Source: Cryoendolithus antarcticus | Lineage: Eukaryota > Ascomycota > Dothideomycetes > Cladosporiales > Cladosporiaceae | Reading direction: 5' to 3' | DNA length: 64,000 nucleotides | NCBI GenBank assembly: GCA_002077065.1 | Contig: NAJO01000014.1 | Span: 62,001-126,000, forward strand | In this document: positions 19,337 to 30,386 of the stretch, in pieces | How the letters are laid out: each line of letters opens with the position of its first letter | Numbering within the stretch: the stretch's first letter is position 1 | The notes under the pieces: model-generated | Told to the model about the DNA's origin: nothing | What the model saw: the letters and a program-made list of their open reading frames with translations, nothing else | The model's database searches: none | Made by a program: the position numbers and the translations under genes

Positions 19337-20539
19337 TCAGCCGGGTGCATTCTCCTGTCGGATGGTGCTCTCTTGTCTGCTTGAGTGCTCCGCTGAGCGC
19401 AACTTGCGGTCGTCTGCGTACAACTTCCATTTCCGATATTTATCTCGTAGCATCTTCGATCTATGCATGGATTAGTTACGAAGATGTAATGAGCAAATGC
19501 GCAGTCGTAGACAGCAGACTTACGTGACATGCAGCCCTTCGTCCGCCATCCTTCTCTTGATTGCTTCCGCGGGCACTTCGTAGCGTAGCTCGGTAAGGAT
19601 AGGACGCCACTGCTGCCAATCTTCAACGGTTGGAGTACGGAGTGCCTCTGTAGTTGTCGCGCGATCCAGCAACCCGTGGAGTGAATCCCTCGACGAACCC
19701 ATCGTACCGGCAGGTCCAAATGAACCTTTGATGTCTGCGCTGGCTAAAGCAGGCACTTCATCGCTCAGTATCTGATCTTGTTGAGGAGGCGCCGAATCTA
19801 GGGATTTCAGGGAACTGTCCGTTGTGGCCGTTGCAGCGAGAGTGTGCAATTCAGTGTTTCCATTGAACTCTGCAACGTTGATATGGGACTCAACATCCAG
19901 AAGTCCCTGCAAGAATACGGTTTTGAACTGTTTGATCAGAGGCTGCATCGATGTGGCATGCACTGTGCCGGTAGCTTTGGCTTTGACGTTGTACTCAACA
20001 GTGTATATCCTGCCAAAGTCCAAACGCGAAGCTGGGGCGAGTCTGAAGTCCGAACGATCTGAAAGAATCCGGATCGCAATCGCCTGCATGGGTTGCTCTA
20101 GCCCTTCAGGCTCTTCCCCTGGCATAGGGTTCGGCGTACCGTTCCCGTCGTAGATGATCGCATGCTCAGACTTATTTACACCCTTCTTGGAGACGCCTTG
20201 ACCGGAATATGATATGATGCGCACGCATATGCAGTGAGCAGTCGCCTGTCTGATGACCACGAATGGCCGTACTTTCGAATACACGCGCTCGCCAAAAGCT
20301 GTTATGGAAGTGTTAGGGTCAGACAATAAAGAGAGCTTAGTGTAAGCGGTCGGCTCAGTCCAAAGAGTCATGAACACCCTCCCTGGCCTGTAAAAGTCTC
20401 GCGGACGCAGTTTGTAGGAAGGATCAAGAGGAGCGTGCTTCAATCGCGAAGTGTCCCGGTCAGAATCTGGGTCATCATATAGTCGATAAGAGCTTTCCCA
20501 ACCGCCCGGCCTATGCGATTTCGGCAGCGTGAGATCCAT
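19337..20539 (-). CDS. DUF6590-domain fungal protein with Clr5-like C-terminus
   Basis: Two exons: 19524–20539 and 19337–19460, with a 63-nt GTAAGT…CTAATCCATGCATAG intron, giving 379 residues. The DUF6590 core (about residues 45–200) is marked by RPRDFYRPGRVFMTLWTEP, FVVIRQATAHCICVRI, YSGQGVSKKGVNKSEHAIIY and DFGRIYTVEYNVK. The domain is abundant in Ascomycota and has no established biochemical role. A low-complexity linker leads to WQQWRPILTELRYEVPAEAI, and the spliced exon adds SKMLRDKYRKWKLYADDRK. Together these resemble the short helical Clr5-like module of fungal proteins. Without splicing the protein stops four bases after the perfect GTAAGT donor, so the intron is probably real. The start is the first in-frame ATG after a stop-rich leader. 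Confidence 0.78.
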
Positions 20540-20822
20540 GAACCGCGGATGGTGTGCAGACTTGCATCATGCCCGACACTCCGAAAGATTGTGGGGGAAA
20601 TAACTTATTATAACGTCAAACATCGGTGGTATCGAGAGTGGTGCAGAAGCTGATGTGGGGTGCGTACAGTGAGATATGGATTGACATGGATGCACGAGTC
20701 ACAACACTTGGCGCGCTGTAGGCATCCATTTAAACCGACTTCATACATCCCCAGCTGTAGTCTATTTCGACTCACGCCTTCTTGTTTTTACCATCCTCCT
20801 CCGTACCTCGATATTGTTAGAC

Positions 20823-21569
20823 ATGTCAGCACGTGGTACGGTACTTGATAATGGTTACGCTAGAACGTGTACCGCTGACATTCGGTCTCAGCAGATCACG
20901 AGCGCTTGTCCGAGCTGCCCAAAGACCTTCCCAAGGTCAGCAGAACAAGGGAGCTCATGGATTGGTACACTACTGCCGGACAGATGGCTGGCGGACTCGC
21001 CTTCAAAAGTCTCATCGAGTGTGGTACGACGCAGGAAGCTCTTGAAGCCACTGCCCTTGGCCTCGCCTTAGCGCTCAATCGCGGACTCACTCGTGTGTTG
21101 GTAACGTCCACAAGGGCAGTGTCAGCTACTGAAACCATACAGGTGCGCTCGCGGAAAGACAGTCGGCTCGTCAACGCACATCCATGTCTGGCGGCAGAGG
21201 TAGGTATCCACGTCGGACCTGGCATAGAAGCTTACTGCTGCGTTCACCTAGCTGACTTTCCCTTTAGAAGATCTTGTGGGTATTTCATTGCCCACCTACG
21301 TCCGCCCCGATTGGGTGGACCACATAACGCAGACACAAACGGGTTCGGGAGAAGACGCTCTGACGCTTGACGCTTTGTCGCACTCTCCCAACCCCGTTCG
21401 CAAATTGATACGTGGAGCGCAGACGATGGATGTGCTCCGGCTCGTGCTAATGCTCGGCTGTTGGGTTACTTGCAGTCTTGCCACACTCGCTTGGAGCCTT
21501 CTCATCCTGTACACTCCCGGTCACGCGGGCGTACTTGGTCGATTGGGCTTGGCGAGTGTGCAGCATTGA
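20823..21569 (+). CDS. Hypothetical small membrane protein, four exons
   Basis: Exons 20823–20835, 20892–21100, 21143–21203 and 21268–21569 give 194 residues. I recognise no family. The second exon encodes an amphipathic helical segment rich in Ala/Leu (TAGQMAGGLAFKSLIECG, then ALEATALGLALALNRGL). The last exon ends in a strongly hydrophobic span (about residues 155–180: LVLMLGCWVTCSLATLAWSL) with a short tail, suggesting one C-terminal membrane anchor. Splicing is supported by consistent phases and good acceptors; the third donor (GTATCC rather than the adjacent GTAGGT) was chosen because only it keeps the frame. It is divergent from the DUF6590 gene, with 283 bp between starts. It could be a lineage-specific gene; no function is assigned. 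Confidence 0.55.
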
Positions 21570-22289
21570 GCAAGGGCAAAATGAGGCTGGAGGAGGAAGT
21601 TGGCTATGACAATGAAGGTGGCGAGATGGAGTCAGGGCGATGAGGGGTGTTCACGAACATATACGTGCGCAGAGAGAGCAAGAACTCGTGTCGGGGCGCC
21701 TTCCTGGCTCTGAACGATCGATGAATGTCAATGATCTTGGGTAGCATTCTCTATCCGTTTCATGATCACATGTCGTTCATCACACACCTGTAACAATCTC
21801 GTCGACCTTCTACGTCACGATACTCGTGTTTCTAGCCATGGTGCACTCAAATGATCGACGTCTGGTCTGTTGTGTCAAGGCGTCCACTTGAGGAAGCTTG
21901 GAACTAGACTTCGCTAGAAGGCCGGCGTCGCTCGTGTTCGGCAAACCCAGTAGACATCATCAACATTGTCGTAGCGTCCGACGAGTGTGACGAACGGCGA
22001 TCGTCGAGCCCATGGCCGAGTATGTTAAGCATGGCAGAGCGATGAGTGGCCTCTGCCACATGCGAGGCGATGCAATTATCAGGGTCCCAGGAGTGATAGA
22101 AGAGTAAAATATCCGATTGACCGCAGCGATACACTTCTGATACGTCTAGAACGTACACTCCACGAGCACGACCGCGAGATGAGCAGTGATCCTCTCGTAG
22201 CAACAGCCCAGCGCCATAGCTCCACAGCAGCGAGCCAGAGCGTCCTAGCGCCGTGAGCGAACATAGCGAGTCATCCTCCCTATCAGTAC
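21570..22289. other. Convergent 3' region
   Basis: About 720 bp between the end of the small membrane protein gene and the end of the large ubiquitin-system gene on the opposite strand. Open frames are short and without recognisable features. Confidence 0.35.
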
Positions 22290-25200
22290 CTAATCCTCCA
22301 TCCCATCCTCGTCATCGTCCTCCTCGTCGACCTCATCATTCTCACTGTACCCTGGCCCCGTCCTGTCCTCTTCCTCCGATCCGCTGCCTTCGTCCTCGCT
22401 ATCCCAGTCGTCGCCGCCCAATATTTCCTGCCTCCACTCCTTGCGAGACTTGTCGGCGTACAAGAGGACAAAGTCACGCACCTCGTCAGCATACTCAACC
22501 TGATCATGGTGGTAGCCGAGAGTACTGGTCGTGTTCACCGGATCTGACATCTCAGCCTGGTAGAGCAAGCCATAGATCGTATCCAGCAGACGAGACATGC
22601 TGGTATCGCCCGTCCAGTCACGGTCAAGTATGGGATGGCAGATGCGGCCGCGCGGGTTGACGTTGACGTGCTTGATGCGTGTGATGAAGCGAACCTTGGG
22701 CGCGAAGGCAGGGTAGCGATCCTCGGCGTGGATGTACAGCAAGAAATTCCCATTAACATACGGCGTTTCTTCTGGTCCAGACCTAACGACCTTCCAGAAG
22801 CTGATATCAGTCTCGCTGACGTATACGTCGTACGTAGATGGACCACGTTTGGCCACGAGCTGCCTCATCTCGTTCATCAAGCGATTGGTTCTGAGGTTCG
22901 AGCGTGCACCAGCAATGCCCGCCGCACTTCTGACAGAGAGCTGCGAGGCCGCTGAGAGCGGGATGAAGGTGTCGTTGACGTTTGGATGCGGCTTACGCTC
23001 GGGAAAGTTGTCCTCCGAGACTGTAGTATAGGACGCTCTCCACTTGCTCACTGTGAAGTGCGCCTTGTGCACACCGCGATCCGTACCCGATGCCATCACT
23101 GGTCTTGGGGTGGGACGCTCGGTCAACGATAAGACGGGCTTGATCTCGCACATGGCGAGAGCGTTGGCCAGTGATGATGGCTTGAAGGTATAGCCACCGA
23201 GAACATACGAGAGTGTGCGTAATCCCTCGTTCTCTTCACGGCCGAGACTGACGGTGTCGACTGTGATCCCATCATTCCAGCAATCGTAAGCCACGCCATG
23301 ACTTGTGGTATCCAAGCTACTGGTGTCATTGCCGTCCGAAAATACAATGATGCGCTTTCTAGCCTCGGGATATTTGAGCGCCTACTCTGAGATCTGATCT
23401 CTCGCTAATGCCATTCCATCCCAAAGAGCGGTGTCCCCGTCAGCTCGCATGCCGGTGGTGGCACGTCGAAAGTTCTCAATCACATACGACAGAGGAGTCT
23501 GCATGGACGCTCTCTTCGACACCGTGATTAGACCGAGATGTGTTTTGAAGCGAGATCCGAGCATTCTGTTGATCAGAGCCTCGAACATTTGCTTCAGTAC
23601 GTCCAGTCGGATGAGCCTTGGAGAATGATCATGTTGGCGAGTCGACGCGACGTGGACCTTGAGGACAAGTAGCTGATTGGGATCCCGCACGCGACCTGGA
23701 TCAGCGAAGACGCTCTCTTCTTCAAGATGCCCGGTGCAGGAGCCAGTATGGAGAACAGTCGAGAACCTTGTAGAGGAGTCGTTGAAGTAGGTTCCTGATG
23801 CGAGTCCATCGCCACTGTCCTTCATGTCGTACCAGATCTGGATATCGCGATACGTCACGTTGCCACGAGTTTCGAACTCTTGACGCCAGAGCTTCCACAT
23901 GATGGAAGCGACAGTGACCGTAGTGAAACTATCGATTCAGTACGCCACTTTGCAGTGATGACGACCTTGGAAGACTTTAACGAGGGCCAGACGAGTGGCT
24001 GTAGTACCGCCATTGCTGCCAGTTGCAGTGACATCGTCTCCGTCGGTAATGCGAATGATTATGGTGGCATTTGTTGTGAAGCCTTTCGCCACCAGGGAGG
24101 TCTCATCCGGTTGCAAAACGGTGTTCGGACTCAGGACAAGCTGGAAAGTGCTGTGGCGACCCTTCAGTCCTCGAAATGCCAAGCTGTATAGGTCGTGAAG
24201 GGACAAGCTGCCGGGGACGGTACGATGAAAGCCTCCGCAGTTGCTGTCGAAGAAGAGAAGTAGCTGATCATCGTCTTGCATGCGCGGCTTCTTCGCCAGC
24301 GGGGGCTGATCATCAGTCGGCAAGGTGACGATGAGACCTTTGCCGAGTTTCCATAAGGTGGCCTTGTCGACAGTAAGCTCGTGTTCCTGCGTACCGATGT
24401 CGCTCACCGGCGTACCGTGTAGAGGTGATGACCGACGGACGTCGAACCACTTGCCCAAGGCGTCTCTAGAGCGGATCTGACCGTCGGCAGCTATAAAGGC
24501 ATCATCCATTAGGCCGTAAGAGATAGGACACTTGATGTCGTTTGGGATCTCGGTCACCATTGCGGGTAGTACAGTGAATTGAGCGCTTCCAGCAGCGTTG
24601 GGCACGGCATCGCCAACCGCCCACTTCCACTTGCCTGCATGCGGCATCACGCCGGCTCGGTAGACCAGGAAGTCGCACAGACCTTGCTCATGTATCTGAA
24701 TACCGGTGCGAAAGCGCTTGAGCTGGTCCATTGCTGCGGTCTGTTCCGCTAATGCACCGTTCCGATGGAAATGATGAGTCCTTTGCCGTGCTCTGTCCAG
24801 TGCCTCAGCCTTACAAATGAGCTGATTTGACAACGCGGTGCCGAGCAGTGACAAAACGACAGTTGCGCGAGAACGGCGTCCAGTACCCGATGCGGTTCTG
24901 ACTATAGCAATGATGTCGTCTATGGCCTCATATCTGCTGAGCGTTGCCTTGATCTCATCGAAAGGAATACCGTTGTAGTACTCTGGTTCAATGGCGGGCG
25001 CGATGGAGCGGACGTCAGACGAAGTACCGTCGCTGTTGACTTCTGAGAAGTCTGTGTATTTTCTCATACTGGCGGAGGTATCGACGCAAAATACCACGAT
25101 CTCGTCGGGCGCGGCTAGCTTCCGAACAGCAGCTCCTCCGACGGCATCGAAGACATCCGTACCTGCACTTTCGTACGTCTTGATGATTGGTGCAATGAGC

Positions 25201-27182
25201 TGTTCGATCACAGCTGTGTCTTCCGTAGAGGTCTCATGCTGCGGGCGGAACACTTGTGAGGACTTACCTGGCTGAGCGCAGCCCTCTTCGCCAAGGTATA
25301 CAGCCAAGTGAGCATTCCGATCGAATGTCAAGCATGGATGCTCAGCCGAGACAAGTTGACTAGGCATATGAACAGCCAGCTTGTTTTGACCGCAGAGTTC
25401 AGCAAGATAGTGCAGGTCTGTCAGCTCCGTTGAATCTATAATGGCATCCTGCACACCACCATCTTCGTAGTCGTACTTCGACAGGAGCTGGTGCTTCGAG
25501 AAGGTATCGATCTCTCGAGAGGTGCCACCACTTAGAACAGCCAATCTTGCCGTTAGAGGATCGACGCTGTCTCGACGCTGCAAGTTCGGTTGAGCCGGAC
25601 TTGTGAAGAGCAGACCGCCTGGTGCAAAAACATCGTAGTAGCCGCGCTCAATCAGTCCAAGCTGCGTACTGACAGCATGCATAACATGCTCCTGAGTCTG
25701 AGCATCACGTAGCTCTGTTGTGTTCAGTGAAGTCAGAGATGGGGCGTCGAAGTCCTGTGGGCCCGCGGTTGTGAGCTTGACTGACTTCGCCCTCTCGAGA
25801 ATCAAACCAAAAAGCAGTCGCGACCCTTCGAACAGTCGATCTTTCCCGAAGCCAGCAAGCTCTGTAGGTACGATCTTGTCGAGCGTGTGGAAGATTGCGT
25901 GACTCAATGCAGCACATTCTTGTGTGGTGGGTGTCTTTCCCATCGAGAGCAGATAGAATGTTCGCAATGCCGGCGGAAAGCCGACAAGCACATCAAAGAC
26001 ATGCAGGACGGCGTCTTGGGCGGACTCGTCCTCGTCCATATCCATGACGTGACTGGCCGTGACCCGCAAGGAGGACAGAAACATAGCCATGCCACGATTC
26101 GACTGGCGTACGGGCGGCTGCCAGTGAGCTTGGTCCCTGTAGATGGCATCATTGCCGATTGATCGTTGAGTAGACACTGCGGTAGTTGTGCGGTGAACAA
26201 CAAACATCTCCAGCCCATGGCCCTCGTCGAGCTGGAACAGGCCAGAATCAGCGACAGTGGCGCTCATAGCCGACGTGTGAATGGGCATCTCGGACGTATG
26301 CAGATCCACCACGCTGTAGCGTGCATGCGAAGAGTCGTCGGCCGACTCGATGACGCGGGCATGCGTCGGAATGTGGCGCTCCTTCGAGCAAACGCTGACA
26401 ACAGGCATCTTGGCAAAATGTCCAAAAGCATCCTGGACGCCATGATAGCAGAATCTCTTGGTAGTCTCAATGTCTACCCCGAACTCAGCCCGCAGAGCTC
26501 CATCGATGGCGAACTTGGTTGAGACTGCCGCCTGGAGACTCTTCACGGTGCTCTTACTGGACACTACGAGAAAGCTACCCGTAAGACCTGGGGCATCTGC
26601 GAGGGTGCGTGCGAAGTTGCAGTTGCATTCATTGACGATGCCGGTATGCTCGAAGACTGGAGGTAAACCGAGATTCTGCGCCGCGGACTCTTAGAGTTGC
26701 TTGATCGTACCTGCGGGCTTGATGTTGAATTTTGGCAACACATCGATGGGGTCCTTCGAGGTGGCTGGCGTACGGATGTACACCCGCAAGACAATGCGAT
26801 TGCTTTGCGTTGAGGTAACGGGTAGTGCTGATTCCTGGACAATGCGTTAGCCCTGACACAAACTACGTTCACTGCTGGTTGTTCAGCTGTGGCGCACCTT
26901 GATTGGCATGGGCGAGCAGATCGCAAAGATGTTCTCTGTCTCAGGCTGAACGACGACATCGTACAGAACATCCTCCTGGTCGATGCGAGGTCCGCGGACG
27001 TGCTTGAGATGAAGCTTGATCTCGTGAGAGCTGACGGTGACAGGTATCTGCTCCTTAGAACAGCGCTTGTAGATCTCGCCAGTGAGCGCGGAGACGATGG
27101 CACCCTTCCCCAACGGGATCAGCAGAGTGATGGACGCGAAGCCATCATCGACCTCGACAATGTCGACTGTGTAGCGTGGCAT
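22290..27182 (-). pseudogene. Giant UBL–VWA–U-box–UBL–VWA–E2 fusion gene with three in-frame stops
   Basis: Exon 26898–27182, a 63-nt intron (26835–26897), then one uninterrupted phase from 26834 to 22290, about 1,609 codons. Module order: ubiquitin-like fold (residues 1–95); a second beta-grasp-like region (about 100–225); helical region; VWA strand with MIDAS motif DTSASM (680–685); U-box CPISYGLMDDAFIAADGQ (864 on); ubiquitin-like fold (about 952–1027); a second VWA-like region (about 1149–1330) with DTALWDG and FSDGNDTSS; E2 domain (about 1407–1566) with HVN in place of HPN and catalytic Cys1494 in GRICHPIL; acidic tail. Stops interrupt this frame at 26691–26693 (TAA), 23937–23939 (TGA) and 23382–23384 (TAG), with coding character continuing after each. 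The fold names are firm for U-box and E2, and less so for the UBLs. Young pseudogene is likeliest; readthrough, editing or assembly error remain possible. Confidence 0.8.
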
Positions 27183-27691
27183 CGTGGCGTTGGTGCTTTG
27201 AGGTGTCTATGATTGGGCTTTCAGAAACTAGTTCTTGTGGTACAGGCGAGGTTGCTGTGATGTTATATGCCGTGTCTCGTCTGTGTGTGCACGCTGTTTC
27301 GTCCGAATGCTGAGGTAGTGAGTCGCCTTGTCGAAGGTCAGAGAAAAGGTGTGAGAGGTGAGAAGGCGAAGCGCGTTTCACGCGTATGGCAGCCTGCTCG
27401 AAGGAGGGACGGAGCGACTGCGAGCTGCAAGCTGCACACATCTCGACTCCGCTACTTGACTCATCAAAGGCCTGTCAGTCGTCCATCGCACTTCAGACCG
27501 ACGATGTGCGCATTTGACGACCGTCTTCTTTGAAAGATGCTGATTGATCTCACTGCCCCCACTCACCATGCGTCCCTCGAAGTCGGGCTGAGTGATCACT
27601 TCTTCTTCAGTATATGCGATCCACATCTAACATGCTCCTCAGAGCCCCCTATGCCATCGCTATGCAAAACGTCGTCTTCTTTCCATCCCGC
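27183..27691. promoter_or_regulatory. Upstream region of the giant ubiquitin-system gene
   Basis: About 510 bp between the 3' end of the MFS gene and the start of the UBL–VWA–U-box–E2 gene, both on the minus strand. Promoter elements of the large gene must lie here; no specific site is recognised. Confidence 0.35.
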
Positions 27692-29458
27692 TCAAAATTC
27701 AACCTTGAACTTCTTGCTATTCCTCATCCTCTCACCATAGTAGTAGAACGCCCAAGGTATTGGACATAACGCCAAGCTCAAGAACCCCAACAAAGTATTC
27801 CCCCATCCCAGGCCTAATGCACCATACATCTGCAGTCCAAACAGCGGGAAGCAAGCTCCAAAGACAGACCGCAGCACAGTCGCCGCCGCCATGGCGGAAG
27901 CAGCGTACAGTGTAAAAGCGTCGACCAGGTAGGTGTTGACAGCCATGAACGCCGCAATGAGTCCGACACCAACGAGGAGCGTGCCGAAGATAGGTGCTGC
28001 CCATTGGACATTGTACTGCGCTGTCCAGCCGTAGATAAACAGTCCAGCGGGAATGAAGGGCGCTCCGTACATAAGTGGCGGAAGGCGGTATTCCGGCTTC
28101 AGCACGCCGTTGCTGTGTTTCGCAGCCAGACGCTTCATGAGTCTATCGGAAGTCGCACCGAGCAGGCCAAGTCCACCCAGCATCCCGATCCCCATTCCGA
28201 TGTATACGAGACCTACGGTGCTTTCGCTGAAGCCGTAATTCTGCTCGAAGACGAACGTGAAGGTAGTGAAGAGGAGGTATCTGCGAGCATTGATCAGACC
28301 ATTGACGACCCGTATGTCACTGCACAGACTTTCTTACAGAATTCCGTAGACCACAGCCATGTACAACGACATCAGCGCGCAGATAGGCGAAAGAGTCATC
28401 AGCTTCAGTGGCCGGACAATCGACCGCAAGAACACTTGTCGTGGGGTGAGGCCGAGATCGAGTTTCGAGCGAAGCGCAGTGTTGCCAGTCTCTTTCTGGA
28501 GCTTCTTAGTTTTACGAGCCAGCAGAGTAGGTCCGTAGGTCTCCTGCATGGTAAACAAGCCCACGATGGCCATGACGCCGATGGCGATTGCGAGGACCCA
28601 GAAGATCCAGCGCCAGCCTTCTGCGTCGGAGAGAAAGCCGCCTGCGATGGGACCTGGAGTATGCATGTCAGTCAGCATTCACTGGGTCTGTAGGGTGAGC
28701 TGTCTACCAATCACAGGACCGAGCAGTGGTCCAAGAGCCCAGATAGCCATTGCGCCGCCTCGCTCAGCCGGACGCATCAGGTCAGCAATCGTGCCACCTC
28801 CGATCGTCAACGGCGCTACGCCGAATACACCGGCCATGAATCGAAACCCGATCAGCATATTCATACTCGTCGCCAGAGCACAAGCAACGGTGAAAGCAAC
28901 ATAAGCCCAGTTGCAAACATGATACACCCACAACCTTCCATACAACTCAGACATAGGCGCCAGCACCAGCGGGCCTATAGCGTAGCCCAAGATGTAGACT
29001 GAGACTACGAAGGTTGCCAGGGCTTCATTCTCGGTCTTGAACTCCTCCATCACGCGCGGCACGCCGGGGGCGAACATCGAGGATGCCAAAGGCGTGAGGA
29101 GCGTGATGCCAGAGAGGACAGCGATGTTGCCCCATTTTCGCGCGGGAGTCCAGTTTAGAGGGCATGCTGGGTCGTCGTCGCCTTCCCAGTCCACGATGTT
29201 GGGGTCTCGTTCGGTGGCTGCTGTCTCGGTGCCGGAGAGCTCAGTGACAGGGACATCAGGGCCGGCTTTCTCGACGTCTGTGTCGTTGCCGCGATAGCTT
29301 AAAGACTCGCTCGAAGTGTGTGAGAGGCCATGCTTCTCGGGGTCATCGTGATCTTTGTGGTTTGGGTCATTGGCCGGAATCAAGTCGGCATCGTGGCCCT
29401 CTTCGTAGGCTAGCCGTTCGGCTGCAGGCAGATCTCGCCCGAAGGCTGAGGTAGCCAT
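27692..29458 (-). CDS. MFS transporter, DHA1-type drug/polyamine antiporter
   Basis: Exons 28708–29458, 28338–28653 and 27692–28280 (introns of 54 and 57 nt) give 551 residues. The product is a proton-coupled exporter of the fungal DHA1 group (Tpo1/Flu1-like), expected in the plasma membrane with 12 spans. The hydrophilic N-terminus (about residues 1–95) ends in [14 protein letters not shown], a signature of this subgroup. Then come span-1 residues and the motif [14 protein letters not shown]. The first splice restores [13 protein letters not shown], and the second restores [16 protein letters not shown]. The loop [11 protein letters not shown] separates the two halves. The chosen ATG (29456–29458) starts MATSAFGRD; an upstream in-frame ATG (29509) would add 17 residues. 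Substrate cannot be read from sequence. Confidence 0.88.
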
Positions 29459-30386
29459 GCTGCAGTCAGCGCGGCCTGTGCCATAGTCAGCATCGGCTGT
29501 TGGCCCCAATCAATGAATAAGATGTGGTTTCTCACCAAGTCAGATCGCAATGTGCTGTGTTCGGTGCACTGACGTCTTGTCTCTCAGCCGCGGGTCGGGC
29601 CAAGAACGGTAAGGATTCCTGGGAGCGATATCACTTCAAGGTACAAGACACAGCAACACTATGGGAATGTACGTCGAGACTTGAACGAGATGCGAAGATG
29701 CTGCACATGACGGGCAAAGGGGTGCCCATCGGCTGCAAGTGCACCTCGTTGATTGCACATCTTCGTCCGGCACGCAATACCACAGACGGATCAAACGGCA
29801 CCGGAGTCGCTTAACCCCGAATCGTGCACAAAAGGTGCACTGCTAAGAATTGAGGAAGCCTTTGCCGAGCATTCCGGGATTATGTATCTCCTTTACATAA
29901 CGGCTGCATAACACCATTCTCGTGACTGCATCAACGACGTTCCCGGAAACATATAAGCATTGCATCCGTCCACATCACTGGGCGGAGTGAATGCTCGGCC
30001 GACGCTGCACACTTCTTCCCTCGCGAGAAATCCGAATAGTCCGCTTTTGTAGACGCCCTCGTCGCGCAGTACACGTTCCCCGATCCAGCACTCATCATGG
30101 AAATCCTTGTAGCGGTGCACTCGTTGCAGACCACTCAACATGCTCTCAGCGCCCGCGAAGAGTCGTTCGAGATCCACGTCTCGCTCTTGTTGCGATGTCT
30201 CACCATCCGTCGACACTATGCTGTTGAAGGACCTTGAAGAGACCGTAATTTTGAATTAGGACACGCCTTTCTTCGGCATTGACAAAAGCCTTCTTCCCAA
30301 CCGTGTCGTAGCCGGGGGCAGAAACCTGCAATGGCCTTCGTCGTTGCAGTGCAGGTCAAATCAGTCGCTTCCTTTGGTCACGACCC
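29459..30386. other. Intergenic region with one weak small ORF
   Basis: About 930 bp between the MFS promoter and the 3' end of RRS1. A minus-strand ORF at 29893–30216 would encode a 107-residue hydrophilic protein (starting MSTDGETSQQERDVDLERL). It has no recognisable domain and I do not support it strongly. Confidence 0.3.

Noticed and set aside
23937..26700. Tiny GT–AG segments of 21, 15 and 27 nt covering the three stops as frame-preserving introns
   Set aside because: They are multiples of three and would remove each stop, but they are far below the 48–63 nt range of all other introns here and lack room for a branch site. Chance GT/AG pairs explain them.
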